Counted from the first letter of the stretch, positions 1 through 8,347 are shown. The stretch: DNA of 33,252 nt from HyVt-443 sp964544655 (GCA_964544655.1 CAZJCM010000034.1:1-33252); one strand, 5' to 3'. Notes: a model not told the origin generated them from the sequence alone. Numbers and translations are program-made.

Positions 1-7
1 CTCCCTC

Positions 8-97
8 AGGGAGAGGGTTGGGGTGAGGGGATCAGAAAAGCTAATGCTTTGATTTTTCACCCCCTCATCCCGACCTTCTCCCGGTGGGAGAAGGGGC
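8..97. repeat. Intergenic imperfect inverted repeat (G/C-rich palindrome)
   Basis: Bases 8-30 (agggagagggttggggtgag and following) are largely the reverse complement of bases 60-83 (cacccc ctcatcccgacc ttctcccg). A second tight palindrome, ccttctcccggtgggagaagg, lies at about 74-94. The segment between the arms is A/T-rich. This pattern of GGGTGAGGGG/CCCCTCACCC palindromes is commonly seen between genes in proteobacterial genomes. The element is cut by the window start, so its left end is unknown. No gene is seen before 241. Confidence 0.6.
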
Positions 98-240
98 GCC
101 CATATCAGACCTTTCATGTCTGGAAGCGCCAATAAGTGTAAAAATCGACGTTCAACACCAGGTTGCATGAATACTGAACAAAGTTTGTGGGACAGCAGTG
201 ATATATTTTACTCCCCCCTCTCCTCCCGAGAACCAGAATC

Positions 241-522
241 ATGCGGACACTGAACCTCCTGCTGCTCACCCTCTTCCTGGGGCTTCCCGGCGTCAGCACA
301 GCCGACACCCTGTTGCTGGATCTGATTCAGCAACAGCCCTCCACCGAAACCCTGCCCCGCCCGGTCAGAGGACAGACCATGGATCAGGTCCGGTTGCAGT
401 TCGGCCCCCCACCGGAACAGCTCCCCCCGGTGGGCGATCCGCCCATCACCCGCTGGCGGTACACCCCGTTCACCGTCTATTTCGAAGGTGACCGGGTGAT
501 CGACAGCGTGATCAACCACTGA
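241..522 (+). CDS. Small exported BamE/SmpA-like protein, function unknown
   Basis: A 93-residue protein with a clear Sec signal peptide: MRT, a hydrophobic Leu-rich run at residues 4-18, then a VSTA-D cleavage site near residue 21. The mature part is about 70 residues. Its RGQTMDQVRLQFGPP segment (about 43-57) resembles the helix/turn of the SmpA/OmlA (BamE) fold, followed by a W-x-Y...FTVYFEGDRVI strand pair typical of that fold. There is no lipobox cysteine, so it is probably periplasmic rather than a lipoprotein. It ends 3 bases before aguA and should be co-transcribed and probably translationally coupled with it. A role in the agmatine pathway is not evident from the sequence. Membership of the BamE superfamily is inferred from the motif only. 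Confidence 0.75.
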   Translation: MRTLNLLLLTLFLGLPGVSTADTLLLDLIQQQPSTETLPRPVRGQTMDQVRLQFGPPPEQLPPVGDPPITRWRYTPFTVYFEGDRVIDSVINH

Positions 523-525
523 ACG

Positions 526-1608
526 ATGACAGCACCGAACGCCGTGCGCCTGCCCGCCGAATGGGAGCCCCAGGCCGGTGTGATGCTCACCTGGCCGGAT
601 GAGGCGACTGACTGGCACCCCTGGCTGGCGGAAGTGGAGGCGCTGTATCGCCGCCTTGCCCGGGAGATTGCCCGGCGGCAACATCTGGTCCTGGTGTGCC
701 GGGACGACGGCCACCGGCGACGGGTGGAGGATCTGCTGCTGCAGGATGGGATCCCTCCTGACCGGCTTACCCTGATTCGATCCAGTTACGATGACACCTG
801 GATCCGGGACTACGGCCCGCTCACGGTGATCGACCAGGGTCGCTTGCGGCTGCTGGATTTCCGCTTCAATGGCTGGGGGGGGAAGTTCAGCGCCAGACAC
901 GACGACCAGGTGACGGCGACACTCTATCGCCAGGGGCTGTTTGCCGACTGTGCCTTGCAGCCGGTGGATTTCATCCTTGAAGGCGGTGCCGTAGAGACGG
1001 ATGGGGCCGGCACCCTGCTGGCCACCCGCAGCAGCATCATAGACCGGCTGCGGAATCCGGGAAAGACGCAACGGCAGGTGGAAGAGACACTAAGGACTCA
1101 CCTGGGTTTGAAACATTTCCTCTGGCTCTCTCACGGCCATCTCTCCGGCGATGACACCGACGGCCACATCGACACCCTGGCCCGCTTCGCCGACCCGGGC
1201 ACCATCCTTTACGTAACGGCCCACCCGAATGACCCGGATGCCGATGAGCTGGCGGCCATGGCCCTGGAGCTGAAGTCACTGCGCGACCGGGAGGGCCATC
1301 CTTATCGGCTGTTCCCGCTGCCTCCGGCCAGGCCACAGCAGGATGAGACCGGCAGACGCCTGCCTGCCAGCTACGCCAACTTCCTCATCATCGACGGTGC
1401 CGTGCTCGCTCCCGTCTATGGCGATGCAGCGGATGAGCCGGCCATGGAGACCCTGGCCCACTGTTTCCCCGGACGGGAGATCGTCCCCCTGGACTGTCGC
1501 CCACTGATCCGGCAGAACGGCAGCCTGCACTGCATCACCATGCAGCTGCCGCTGGGGGCGCTGAAAAACAATCCTGAATCAGGGATTCAACAACGAACGA
1601 GACCATGA
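526..1608 (+). CDS. aguA: Agmatine deiminase (agmatine iminohydrolase)
   Basis: 360 residues, normal length for the family (PAD_porph, guanidino-group-modifying superfamily). It hydrolyses agmatine to N-carbamoylputrescine and ammonia in the cytoplasm. Visible hallmarks are WEPQAGVMLTWP near the N-terminus (12-24), DDTWIRDYGP (89-98), NGWGGK (115-120), LEGGAVETDG (151-160), a DGHIDTLARF block with the catalytic-type His (about H214), and the C-terminal NGSLHCITMQLP with the expected nucleophile Cys at about 336. The stop overlaps the aguB start by four bases (ATGA), so the two steps of the pathway are translationally coupled. The start at 526 has no strong ribosome-binding site, which fits coupling to the upstream small gene. 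Confidence 0.95.
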   Translation: MTAPNAVRLPAEWEPQAGVMLTWPDEATDWHPWLAEVEALYRRLAREIARRQHLVLVCRDDGHRRRVEDLLLQDGIPPDRLTLIRSSYDDTWIRDYGPLTVIDQGRLRLLDFRFNGWGGKFSARHDDQVTATLYRQGLFADCALQPVDFILEGGAVETDGAGTLLATRSSIIDRLRNPGKTQRQVEETLRTHLGLKHFLWLSHGHLSGDDTDGHIDTLARFADPGTILYVTAHPNDPDADELAAMALELKSLRDREGHPYRLFPLPPARPQQDETGRRLPASYANFLIIDGAVLAPVYGDAADEPAMETLAHCFPGREIVPLDCRPLIRQNGSLHCITMQLPLGALKNNPESGIQQRTRP

Positions 1609-2495
1609 CGACAGCAGACACCCTGACCCTGGCTTTGATCCAGCATGCTTCCAGGCCGAGCAAAAAAGAGACCCGCCACCACATCGAGCAGGAGATACGC
1701 GCGGCCGCTGCTGCCGGAGCCCGCCTGATCCTGCTGCAGGAGCTGCACAACGGGGCCTATTTCTGCCAAAACGAAGAGACCGCCTGTTTCGATCTGGCTG
1801 AGCCGATCCCCGGCCCCAGCACCGAATGGCTGGGAAGTCTGGCCGCCGAGTTGGGCTTGGTCATCGTCGGCTCCCTGTTCGAACGCCGGGCCGCCGGCCT
1901 CTATCACAACACAGCGGTGGTGCTGGACCTGGATGGCCGTCTGGCCGGAAGGTACCGCAAGATGCATATCCCGGACGACCCGGGCTATTACGAGAAGTTC
2001 TACTTCACCCCGGGCGACCTGGGCTTTCATCCCATCGATACCGGCGTCGGACGCCTCGGTGTGCTGGTCTGCTGGGATCAGTGGTTTCCGGAAGCGGCAC
2101 GACTGATGGCCCTGGCCGGAGCGGAGATCCTGCTCTATCCCACCGCCATCGGCTGGGACATGGACGACCCTGAAACAGAGCGGGCACGCCAGCTGGACGC
2201 CTGGATGACGGTCCAGCGGGGCCACGCCATCGCCAATGGCATCCCGCTGGTCGCCTGCAACCGGTGCGGCCATGAAGCGGACCCGGCTGCCACTGGTGGC
2301 GGCATCCGTTTCTGGGGCCATTCATTCGCCTGCGGTCCCCAGGGCGAACTGCTGGGACAGGCCGGGGAGGCAGAACAGACGCTGTATATCGATATCGAGC
2401 GGCAGCGCAGCGAGACGGTACGCCGCATCTGGCCCTTTCTTCGCGACCGGCGGGTGGATGCCTATCAACGGCTGCAGCTGCGCTATGACGATTGA
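1605..2495 (+). CDS. aguB: N-carbamoylputrescine amidase
   Basis: 296 residues, a member of the carbon-nitrogen hydrolase (nitrilase) superfamily. It hydrolyses N-carbamoylputrescine to putrescine, CO2 and ammonia, the step after AguA. The Glu-Lys-Cys triad is visible: E46 in LLQELHNGAYF, K119 in GRYRKMHIPDD and C156 in GVLVCWDQWFPEAAR. The PGYYEKFYFTPGD and YPTAIGW stretches are typical of the AguB subgroup rather than of general nitrilases. It begins inside the aguA stop codon. It is followed after 26 bases by a convergent gene, and a short palindrome gaaccggggttc lies just after the stop. No polyamine-responsive regulator is adjacent. Confidence 0.95.
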   Translation: MTTADTLTLALIQHASRPSKKETRHHIEQEIRAAAAAGARLILLQELHNGAYFCQNEETACFDLAEPIPGPSTEWLGSLAAELGLVIVGSLFERRAAGLYHNTAVVLDLDGRLAGRYRKMHIPDDPGYYEKFYFTPGDLGFHPIDTGVGRLGVLVCWDQWFPEAARLMALAGAEILLYPTAIGWDMDDPETERARQLDAWMTVQRGHAIANGIPLVACNRCGHEADPAATGGGIRFWGHSFACGPQGELLGQAGEAEQTLYIDIERQRSETVRRIWPFLRDRRVDAYQRLQLRYDD

Positions 2496-2521
2496 GAACC
2501 GGGGTTCACCACCATCCCGGC

Positions 2522-2812
2522 TCACGCCTCCCCATCGGATCCCTTTTTCGCCTTACGCAATCCGCTCATGGGCACCACTTTCGCCACCGGCGGTTCATCG
2601 GTAAAGTGGGGGCGCTCCATCGCCACGCCTGCCGCATCGGCGAGCTCCCGTTCACGGGCGGTGATCAGCCCCAGGCACATGCGTACATCCTCGATGGTCT
2701 GATTCGACAGGGGATGACGCATCCCCGGTTCCGGGGTGATGTCCTTGATGATGGCGCTGAGCACCTTGCGCATCACCATCATGATCTCCCGCTCTTTGCT
2801 CTCTTCGGTCAT
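2522..2812 (-). CDS. Conserved-looking small protein, function unknown
   Basis: 96 residues starting MTEESKEREIMMVMRKVLSA. The start at 2812 is preferred over an upstream in-frame ATG at 2872 because a GGAGAG ribosome-binding site lies about 9 bases before it and the extra N-terminus looks unstructured. The N-terminal 70 residues appear alpha-helical and charged, with the segment ITPEPGMRHPLSNQTIEDVR in the middle. The tail (about 75-96) is Pro/Lys-rich and basic. There is no signal peptide, membrane segment or metal motif. It is convergent with aguB, and the region upstream holds palindromic repeats, so its promoter must lie within or beside them. I do not recognise a function. Confidence 0.7.
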   Translation of the reverse strand: MTEESKEREIMMVMRKVLSAIIKDITPEPGMRHPLSNQTIEDVRMCLGLITARERELADAAGVAMERPHFTDEPPVAKVVPMSGLRKAKKGSDGEA

Positions 2813-2890
2813 ATCCAATTCTCTCCAATGCCGGGGAATCCGCCTCACCCCGTGCTGCTCGTATTTACGCACATATCAAATGTGATTGGT

Positions 2891-2937
2891 AACTATTCAG
2901 CTGCCATGAGAATTCGGCACAAATGCAGCTGAACAGT
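2891..2937. repeat. Short palindrome sharing the AACTATTCAG end of the longer repeat
   Basis: actattcagctgc (2892-2904) pairs with gcagctgaacagt (2925-2937) in 12 of 13 positions across a 20-base loop. The left end repeats the sequence found at the boundary of the 2948-3119 element: tgtgattggtaactattca at 2881 and tgtgattgtaactattca at 2941. It may be an internally deleted relative of that element. Confidence 0.6.
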
Positions 2938-2947
2938 GACTGTGATT

Positions 2948-3119
2948 GTAACTATTCAACACCCCTTGAATCATCCGTAAAGTCCCTGATACAGGGTGTT
3001 TCTGGTAGAAACATCGGCGGCATGGATACCGCCGCATAGCCTACATGGTTGTATTTATAGCGTTTTCTGGAAGAAACACCCAGTATCAGGGACACTCTCG
3101 AAAAGTGCTGAATGGTTGC
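2948..3119. repeat. Palindromic element, long subclass, copy A
   Basis: The outer ends gtaactattcaacac (2948-2962) and gtgctgaatggttgc (3105-3119) are inverted. An inner stem gtccctgatacagggtgttt (from 2982) pairs with the segment 3072-3093 in 21 of 22 positions. Inside this lie a GGCGGC...GCCGCC hairpin (about 3016-3033) and a second small hairpin around ctacatggttgtatt. The core (cggcggcatggatac...) matches the other dispersed copies in the window. It lies directly after the pepD stop, so a folded transcript could end or protect the pepD message. Confidence 0.8.
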
Positions 3120-3140
3120 GTTGTTGTGCAGGCAGTGGGC

Positions 3141-4604
3141 TCACGCCGGCGGCACCTCGGCCAGGACAGCGGTAAGCAGGGTCCAGAAACGGGCAACCGA
3201 GGGAATATGCACCCGCTCATCCGGTGAATGGGGGAAACGGATAGTGGGCCCGAAAGAGATCATGTCCAGCCCGGGATAGGTTCCGGCCAGGATGCCGCAC
3301 TCCAGGCCGGCATGGATGGCGCCGATGCGGGCCTCCCGGGCGAAACAGGCCTGATAGGCTCGGCGGGTGATCTCCAGGATGGGCGAGGCCGGATTGGGGC
3401 GCCAACCCGGATATTCACCATCTATCCGTCCAGTGGCACCCGCCAGGCGGAACAGGGAGAGGTGATTGCGACAGATCTCCTCCGTCGCCGAATCCACCGA
3501 GCTGCGCACCAGATTGTGTATCGTCACCTCGCCATCCATGGCCTGCACGATACCCAGGTTACTGGAACTCTCCACCAGTCCCGGCATACTGTCGCTCATG
3601 CGTAACACACCACATGGCGTGGCACAGACCAGATCTATCACACGCTGTGAGGTGGGCTTGTCGATCAGGCCGGGCAGCGGTTCCGGATCCGCTTCCAGGG
3701 TCAGCTGCAGACCGGGATCGGCCACCGCCAGCTCTTCGCTAAAGATGGCGCCCCACTGTTCGACCAGCGCCGCCAGTTCAGCACCCTTGTCTGCCGCCAC
3801 CGCAACCCGGGCAAAGGCCTCTCGCGGGATGGCGTTGCGCATGTTTCCCGCATCCAGCATCACCAGCCGCAGATCCAGCCGTGCCACCGCATCCCGCAAC
3901 AAGCGAAACAGCAGCTTGATCGCGTTACCCCGTCCAAGATGGATATCCACACCGGAGTGGCCGCCTTTGAGGCCGGTCACCGACAGCCGAAACCCCTTCA
4001 GACCGCTTCCGGCCACCTCCATTCGATACGACAGACGACCAGTCACATTGGCACCACCGGCACAGCCGATGCAGAGTTCGCCCTCCTCTTCCGAATCCGT
4101 ATTGATCAGGATCGTACCCTGCAACAGACCCGGCTGCAGGCCGGAGGCCCCATCCATGCCATCTTCCTCGTTACAGGTGAACAGGGCCTCCAACGGGCCG
4201 TGAATCAGATCATCCGCGGACAGCACGGCGAGCATGGCGGCAACACCGATGCCGTTGTCCGCGCCCAGGGTGGTGGCGTCAGCGGTGACCCAGTCGCCTT
4301 CGATGTGGGCGCTGATCGGATCGCGGGTAAAGTCATGCTCGCTGCCGGCATTGGCCTGGGGCACCATATCCAGGTGCCCCTGCAGGATCACGCCGGCACG
4401 TCCCTCCATGCCCGGCGTGGCGGCTTTGCGAATGATGACATTGCCCACCGGGTCACGCTCGACATCCAGCCCCAGGCGCCGACCGACGGAGATCACATAC
4501 TCCTGCACTGCCGCCTCATGGTGGGATGGACGGGGAATCTGCGTCAGCGCAGCGAACTGGCGCCACAATGGCGCTGGCGCCAGGGTCTCGATACTCTGAT
4601 TCAT
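3141..4604 (-). CDS. pepD: Aminoacyl-histidine dipeptidase (peptidase D, M20 family)
   Basis: 487 residues, the usual length for PepD. It is a cytosolic zinc dipeptidase cleaving Xaa-His and related dipeptides. Metal-binding and catalytic motifs of M20 are present: QGHLDMVPQ (H77, D79), GADNGIG (D116), CNEEDGMDG (E146/E147), the dimerisation-domain KGGHSGVDIH, the GLECGIL block, and SFGPTIRFPHSPDERVHI near the C-terminus carrying the last zinc His. The start at 4604 has an AGGG about 8 bases upstream. The gene stands alone, flanked on both sides by copies of the dispersed palindromic element. Confidence 0.95.
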   Translation of the reverse strand: MNQSIETLAPAPLWRQFAALTQIPRPSHHEAAVQEYVISVGRRLGLDVERDPVGNVIIRKAATPGMEGRAGVILQGHLDMVPQANAGSEHDFTRDPISAHIEGDWVTADATTLGADNGIGVAAMLAVLSADDLIHGPLEALFTCNEEDGMDGASGLQPGLLQGTILINTDSEEEGELCIGCAGGANVTGRLSYRMEVAGSGLKGFRLSVTGLKGGHSGVDIHLGRGNAIKLLFRLLRDAVARLDLRLVMLDAGNMRNAIPREAFARVAVAADKGAELAALVEQWGAIFSEELAVADPGLQLTLEADPEPLPGLIDKPTSQRVIDLVCATPCGVLRMSDSMPGLVESSSNLGIVQAMDGEVTIHNLVRSSVDSATEEICRNHLSLFRLAGATGRIDGEYPGWRPNPASPILEITRRAYQACFAREARIGAIHAGLECGILAGTYPGLDMISFGPTIRFPHSPDERVHIPSVARFWTLLTAVLAEVPPA

Positions 4605-4646
4605 GGGTTGGCCCTGTGAAAACTATACGGACGGGTACAAGGAGAA

Positions 4647-4757
4647 GGCTGCCCCCTGCCGCCATCTCCCGGAGGCGTCTGCAGCCAGGACGGCCGCAGT
4701 CGAGCCCCCAGGGATGGGTTTACGGCGTCCTCTGGGAGTGGACGGCAAGGGACAGCC
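4647..4757. repeat. Dispersed palindromic element, copy B
   Basis: The outer arms pair over about 30 bases: ggctgccccctgccgccatc from 4647 against the reverse complement of 4726-4757, with most differences being transitions that allow G-T pairing. The conserved core ggcgtctgcagcc...cagggatgggtttacggcgtcc (4674-4731) contains hairpin 1 (ctgcagcc aggac ggccgcag) and a second hairpin around cccccagggatggg. It fills the gap between pepD and the membrane-protein gene. Confidence 0.8.
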
Positions 4758-4773
4758 CATTGCATCGGCAACC

Positions 4774-5175
4774 TCATCCGCTGGCCTGCGGATGACGCCG
4801 CTGCCACCACCAACCGCCGAGCAGGGTGAAGGCGATGCCAGTCAGCATGAACAGCAGGCTGGACCAGCCCAGCCGACCGTTCATGACCGGCGTGATCAAC
4901 GACAGGCCGATGGTGAAGAGGGCGATCAGGATATTGTGTAACGCAACCCGGTTATTGGCGTAATAGGCGCAGAGGTAACCGCCTGTCGCCATCACCAGGA
5001 AGAACAGCGGCACGCCGAAGGCAAAGGCGATCAGCCCCTTGTTGGCGGCGACCAGGGGATGGGTCTTCATCATGATCGTCAACCAGGTGACGAAAAAGAG
5101 GAATACCACCTGGGCCAGCAACCCCAGCGCGATGATGGTGCCAATCCCCGCCAACAGGGCCTTCCAGCGAATCAT
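4774..5175 (-). CDS. Small integral membrane protein, four predicted TM helices
   Basis: 133 residues beginning MIRWKALLAGIGTIIALG. A longer in-frame ORF reaches 5256, but that part runs into ligA. The start at 5175 has a good GAGGAG ribosome-binding site 7-8 bases upstream and gives a normal membrane-protein N-terminus. Four hydrophobic segments are seen at about residues 7-32, 47-70, 78-98 and 103-124. The C-terminus WWWQRRHPQASG is basic and likely cytoplasmic. It follows ligA by 16 bases in the same direction and so is probably the last gene of a zipA-ligA operon. No catalytic motif is visible and no family is assigned. Confidence 0.8.
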   Translation of the reverse strand: MIRWKALLAGIGTIIALGLLAQVVFLFFVTWLTIMMKTHPLVAANKGLIAFAFGVPLFFLVMATGGYLCAYYANNRVALHNILIALFTIGLSLITPVMNGRLGWSSLLFMLTGIAFTLLGGWWWQRRHPQASG

Positions 5176-5191
5176 GCTCTCTCCTCTCCCA

Positions 5192-7456
5192 TCAACCTGC
5201 ATCCAGGCCCTGCAGCATGGCGTCCAGCGCCGCCTCGTCCAGCACCTCGACGCCAAGGGCCAACGCCTTGCTCAGCTTGGAACCGGCATCGCTGCCGGCA
5301 ACCAGATAATCCGTTTTCTTCGATACACTGCCGGCAACCTTCGCCCCCAGGGACTCCAGTTGCGCCTTGACCTGGCTGCGCGGCCTGCTCAGGGTACCGG
5401 TGAGCACGAAGGTCTTGCCGTGCAGTGGCTGCGCCCCGGCTGCCGGCCGCAGCACCGGCGACCAGTGGATACCAGCCTGGTCACGCAGGCGATCGATCAC
5501 CTCCCGGTTGTGGGCCTGGCGGAAAAAGGCAGTGATGTGCTCTGCCACTACCGGGCCGACCCCTTCCACCAGGGAACGGCGCTCACTGCGCAGGTCATCC
5601 ACCCCGGCCTGGCGCAGAGCCGCCAGACTGCTGAAGCGCGCCGCCAGCCGGCCGGCCACCTGGCGGTTGAGACCACGGATTTTCAGCCCCGCCAGCCAAT
5701 CGGCCAGATCACCATCCACTGTGGCATCCGGATGCCCGGCCAGATAGTCGACGATGGCCCGGGCGGTGCTCTCCCCCACCCCTTTGACGCCCCGTTCCAG
5801 AATGAAGTCCTCGACCTGGGCCTTCATCAGCGGCTCCAGATCGCCGAAGTGACGGGCCAGGGCGGCGGCTGTCGCCTCACCCACCTCGCGAATACCCAGG
5901 GCATAGAGAAAACGGTTCAGACTGGTGCTGCGGCTGCGATCCAGCGCCGCCAGCAGGTTGCGGGCCGATTTTTCCGCCATCCGTTCCAGCCCGGCCAGCT
6001 GTTCCAGGGTCAGCTGGTAGAGATCGGCCGGGTCGTGTACCAGCTCCTGCTCCACCAGCTGGTCGATCAGCTTCTCGCCCAGGCCGTCGATATCCATCGC
6101 CTTGCGCGAGGCGAAGTGACGAATCGCCTCCTTGCGCTGGGCCGGGCAAAAGAGACCACCGGTGCAGCGAGCCACCGCCTCCCCCTCGGGCTTAATCACC
6201 TCGGAACCGCATACCGGGCAGTGCTTCGGCAACTGCACCGGCCGGGCATCCGCAGGCCGTCGCACCATGACCACGCGCACGATCTCAGGGATGACATCAC
6301 CGGCCCGGCGTACGTAGACCGTATCCCCTACCCGCACATCCTTGCGCCTCACCTCGTCGAAGTTGTGCAGGGTGGCATTGCTGACCACGACACCGCCGAC
6401 GGCCACCGGCTGCAGCCGCGCCACCGGCGTCACCGCACCGGTGCGGCCCACCTGCCACTCCACCGCCTCCACCTGGGTCAGTGCCTCCTGGGCCGGAAAC
6501 TTCCAGGCGATGGCCCAGCGCGGTGCCCGGGAGACGAAACCGAGGTGCGCCTGCTGATCCAGCCGGTCCACCTTGAATACCACGCCATCGATCTCATATG
6601 GCAACGCCTCGCGCCGTTGCCCGATCTCCCGGTAGTAGGCGATACAGCCCTCGATACCGGTCACCACCTTCAGCTCTGGAGAGATCGGAATGCCCCATGG
6701 CTGCACCTGCAGCACCGAGGCCGTGTGGCGGTCTGCCAGGGGGCCGGGGGTCACTTCACCGAAGCCGTAGCAGAAGAAGGCCAGCGGGCGCTTCGCCGTG
6801 ATCCGGGGATCGAGCTGGCGCAGACTGCCGGCGGCCGCATTGCGGGGATTGGCGAAGGTCTTTTTCCCCGCCCGGCGTGCCCGCTCGTTGAGAGCCTCGA
6901 AACCGGCCTTGGGCATGAACACCTCGCCACGCACCTCCAGCACTGCCGGCCACCCCTCACCCAGCAGTCTCAGGGGGATCGACCTGATGGTGCGGACGTT
7001 TGCGGTCACATCCTCCCCGGTGAAGCCATCGCCCCTGGTGGAGGCCTGCACCAGAACCCCCTGCTCGTAACGCAGATTGACCGCCAGGCCGTCCAGCTTC
7101 GGCTCAGCAGCATACCTGACTTCCTCACCCGCGGGCAGCTTCAGCCGCTCTCTCACCCGGCGTTCGAACTCCCGCATCTCCGTCTCATCGAAGGCGTTGT
7201 CCAACGACAGCATCGGCAGCTTGTGGCGCACTTCGCCAAAGGCATCGAGGGGCTTCGCGCCGACCCGTTGGGTTGGCGAGTCGGGCCTGATCAATTCTGG
7301 ATATTCGGCCTCCAGCACCTGCAGCTCACGCAACAGCCGATCGTATTCACTGTCGGGGATCAGTGGGTCGTCCAGCACGTAGTACTGGTAATTGTGCCGG
7401 TCGAGTTCCTGCCGCAGCCATGCCGCCCGCTCACTGGCTTGTTCGGGAACACTCAT
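5192..7456 (-). CDS. ligA: NAD-dependent DNA ligase, with extended HhH region
   Basis: It seals nicks during replication and repair, using NAD+. Domains in order: Ia (HNYQYYVLDDPLIPDSEYD, about 21-39), adenylation domain with the nucleophile K120 in EPKLDGLA, OB fold, a zinc finger with C413, C416, C431 and C437, an HhH domain from about 455, and a BRCT domain at about 677-754. At 754 residues it is about 80 longer than the usual ~670. The excess lies in the HhH region at about 552-610, where LKIRGLNRQVAGRLAARF looks like a second copy of the LGIREVGEATAAALARHF segment at 520. The start overlaps the zipA stop by four bases (ATGA), so the two are coupled. Confidence 0.96.
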   Translation of the reverse strand: MSVPEQASERAAWLRQELDRHNYQYYVLDDPLIPDSEYDRLLRELQVLEAEYPELIRPDSPTQRVGAKPLDAFGEVRHKLPMLSLDNAFDETEMREFERRVRERLKLPAGEEVRYAAEPKLDGLAVNLRYEQGVLVQASTRGDGFTGEDVTANVRTIRSIPLRLLGEGWPAVLEVRGEVFMPKAGFEALNERARRAGKKTFANPRNAAAGSLRQLDPRITAKRPLAFFCYGFGEVTPGPLADRHTASVLQVQPWGIPISPELKVVTGIEGCIAYYREIGQRREALPYEIDGVVFKVDRLDQQAHLGFVSRAPRWAIAWKFPAQEALTQVEAVEWQVGRTGAVTPVARLQPVAVGGVVVSNATLHNFDEVRRKDVRVGDTVYVRRAGDVIPEIVRVVMVRRPADARPVQLPKHCPVCGSEVIKPEGEAVARCTGGLFCPAQRKEAIRHFASRKAMDIDGLGEKLIDQLVEQELVHDPADLYQLTLEQLAGLERMAEKSARNLLAALDRSRSTSLNRFLYALGIREVGEATAAALARHFGDLEPLMKAQVEDFILERGVKGVGESTARAIVDYLAGHPDATVDGDLADWLAGLKIRGLNRQVAGRLAARFSSLAALRQAGVDDLRSERRSLVEGVGPVVAEHITAFFRQAHNREVIDRLRDQAGIHWSPVLRPAAGAQPLHGKTFVLTGTLSRPRSQVKAQLESLGAKVAGSVSKKTDYLVAGSDAGSKLSKALALGVEVLDEAALDAMLQGLDAG

Positions 7457-8232
7457 TTGCGCTGGCGCGCCAGGCGGATCTGGCGGCTGTGCTCGGTAAT
7501 CTCTTCGCGGATGTGTTCGATGGTCTGGTGGCTCAGGTCACTGTGGCTTTCGTCCTGAATCTCACCATCCAGCATGGCGGCGATGCGCTCGGCAGCCGCC
7601 AGCATATCGTCGAAGATCTCCATGCCATTCTTGGTTCCCGGCAGTTGCGTAAACAGGGTGACGCCGGGGGTGGAGAAATCACTCATGTTCTCGAACGGAA
7701 AGATGCCCGGTTCGACCAGGCTGGCCATGCTGAAGCTGGGGGTTCGCCGGTCTGAACCGGCCTCATAGCGATGAAAGATCTGCATCTCACCGGGCTCCAT
7801 GCGGATCTCCCGGGCCACATCCATGATCGCATCGCCACTGGCCTGGCCACTGCGCACCCGTATATTCAATTGCAGGATCATGGTTGGCAGACCCTCTGCC
7901 GCTGGCGCGGTATGGTCGTCGAACGAGAACGAGATCTGTTCGCCCTCCGGCGCCACAGGGCGCTCATCCCGCTCTTCCTGTACCAGTTGATCCAGTTGCC
8001 CCAGGGCCTGATCCAGCTCCGCATCGTCCATCGCCGGGGGACTGCCGTCAGCCTCCATCATCGGCGTCTCCTGCCAGGCCGGCTCCCGCCGCCCCTGCTC
8101 CTGTTCCTGCATCTCCCGGCGGATCGCATGGACCCGCTGGCTGGTCTTCTTGTGCCGATCCCACAGATAGATACCGAGAATCACCGCGATTCCCGCCAGG
8201 AACAGAATCAGTCGTAAGATATCCGCGTCCAT
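7453..8232 (-). CDS. zipA: Cell division protein ZipA
   Basis: It anchors FtsZ to the inner membrane at the division site. From the chosen ATG at 8232 the protein is 259 residues: a single N-terminal TM segment (about 5-22, ILRLILFLAGIAVILGIYLW), a charged linker rich in Glu, Gln and Arg, then the C-terminal FtsZ-binding domain (about 120-259, starting near PTMILQLNIRVRS) with the GEMQIFHRYE and GIFPFENMSDFSTPGVTLF stretches typical of ZipA. In-frame alternatives are ATG at 8244 and GTG at 8262. The start at 8232 is preferred because AGGG lies 6 bases upstream and it places the TM helix at the N-terminus as in other ZipA proteins. It is the first gene of the zipA-ligA unit. Confidence 0.92.
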   Translation of the reverse strand: MDADILRLILFLAGIAVILGIYLWDRHKKTSQRVHAIRREMQEQEQGRREPAWQETPMMEADGSPPAMDDAELDQALGQLDQLVQEERDERPVAPEGEQISFSFDDHTAPAAEGLPTMILQLNIRVRSGQASGDAIMDVAREIRMEPGEMQIFHRYEAGSDRRTPSFSMASLVEPGIFPFENMSDFSTPGVTLFTQLPGTKNGMEIFDDMLAAAERIAAMLDGEIQDESHSDLSHQTIEHIREEITEHSRQIRLARQRK

Positions 8233-8347
8233 ATGCCCTGCCATCGAGTTGCTTCCGGTCACCAGCCCGTGAACCGGAACCCTTGTTCAATCGTAACTGT
8301 AGACCCGGCCAAATGATCTATTCGGCTTCGGCAGACGGCTGAAGCAG

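Noticed and set aside
2881..3119. A CRISPR array, suggested by repeated AACTATTCA sequences
   Set aside because: The repeats are inverted ends of a palindromic element with only one short direct repeat. There is no regular spacing and no cas gene in the window.
5039..7558. An 839-codon open frame on the plus strand opposite ligA
   Set aside because: It lies antisense to a complete, motif-bearing ligA. Its composition is rich in His, Gln, Arg and Pro with no domain, as expected of the mirror frame of a GC-rich gene.
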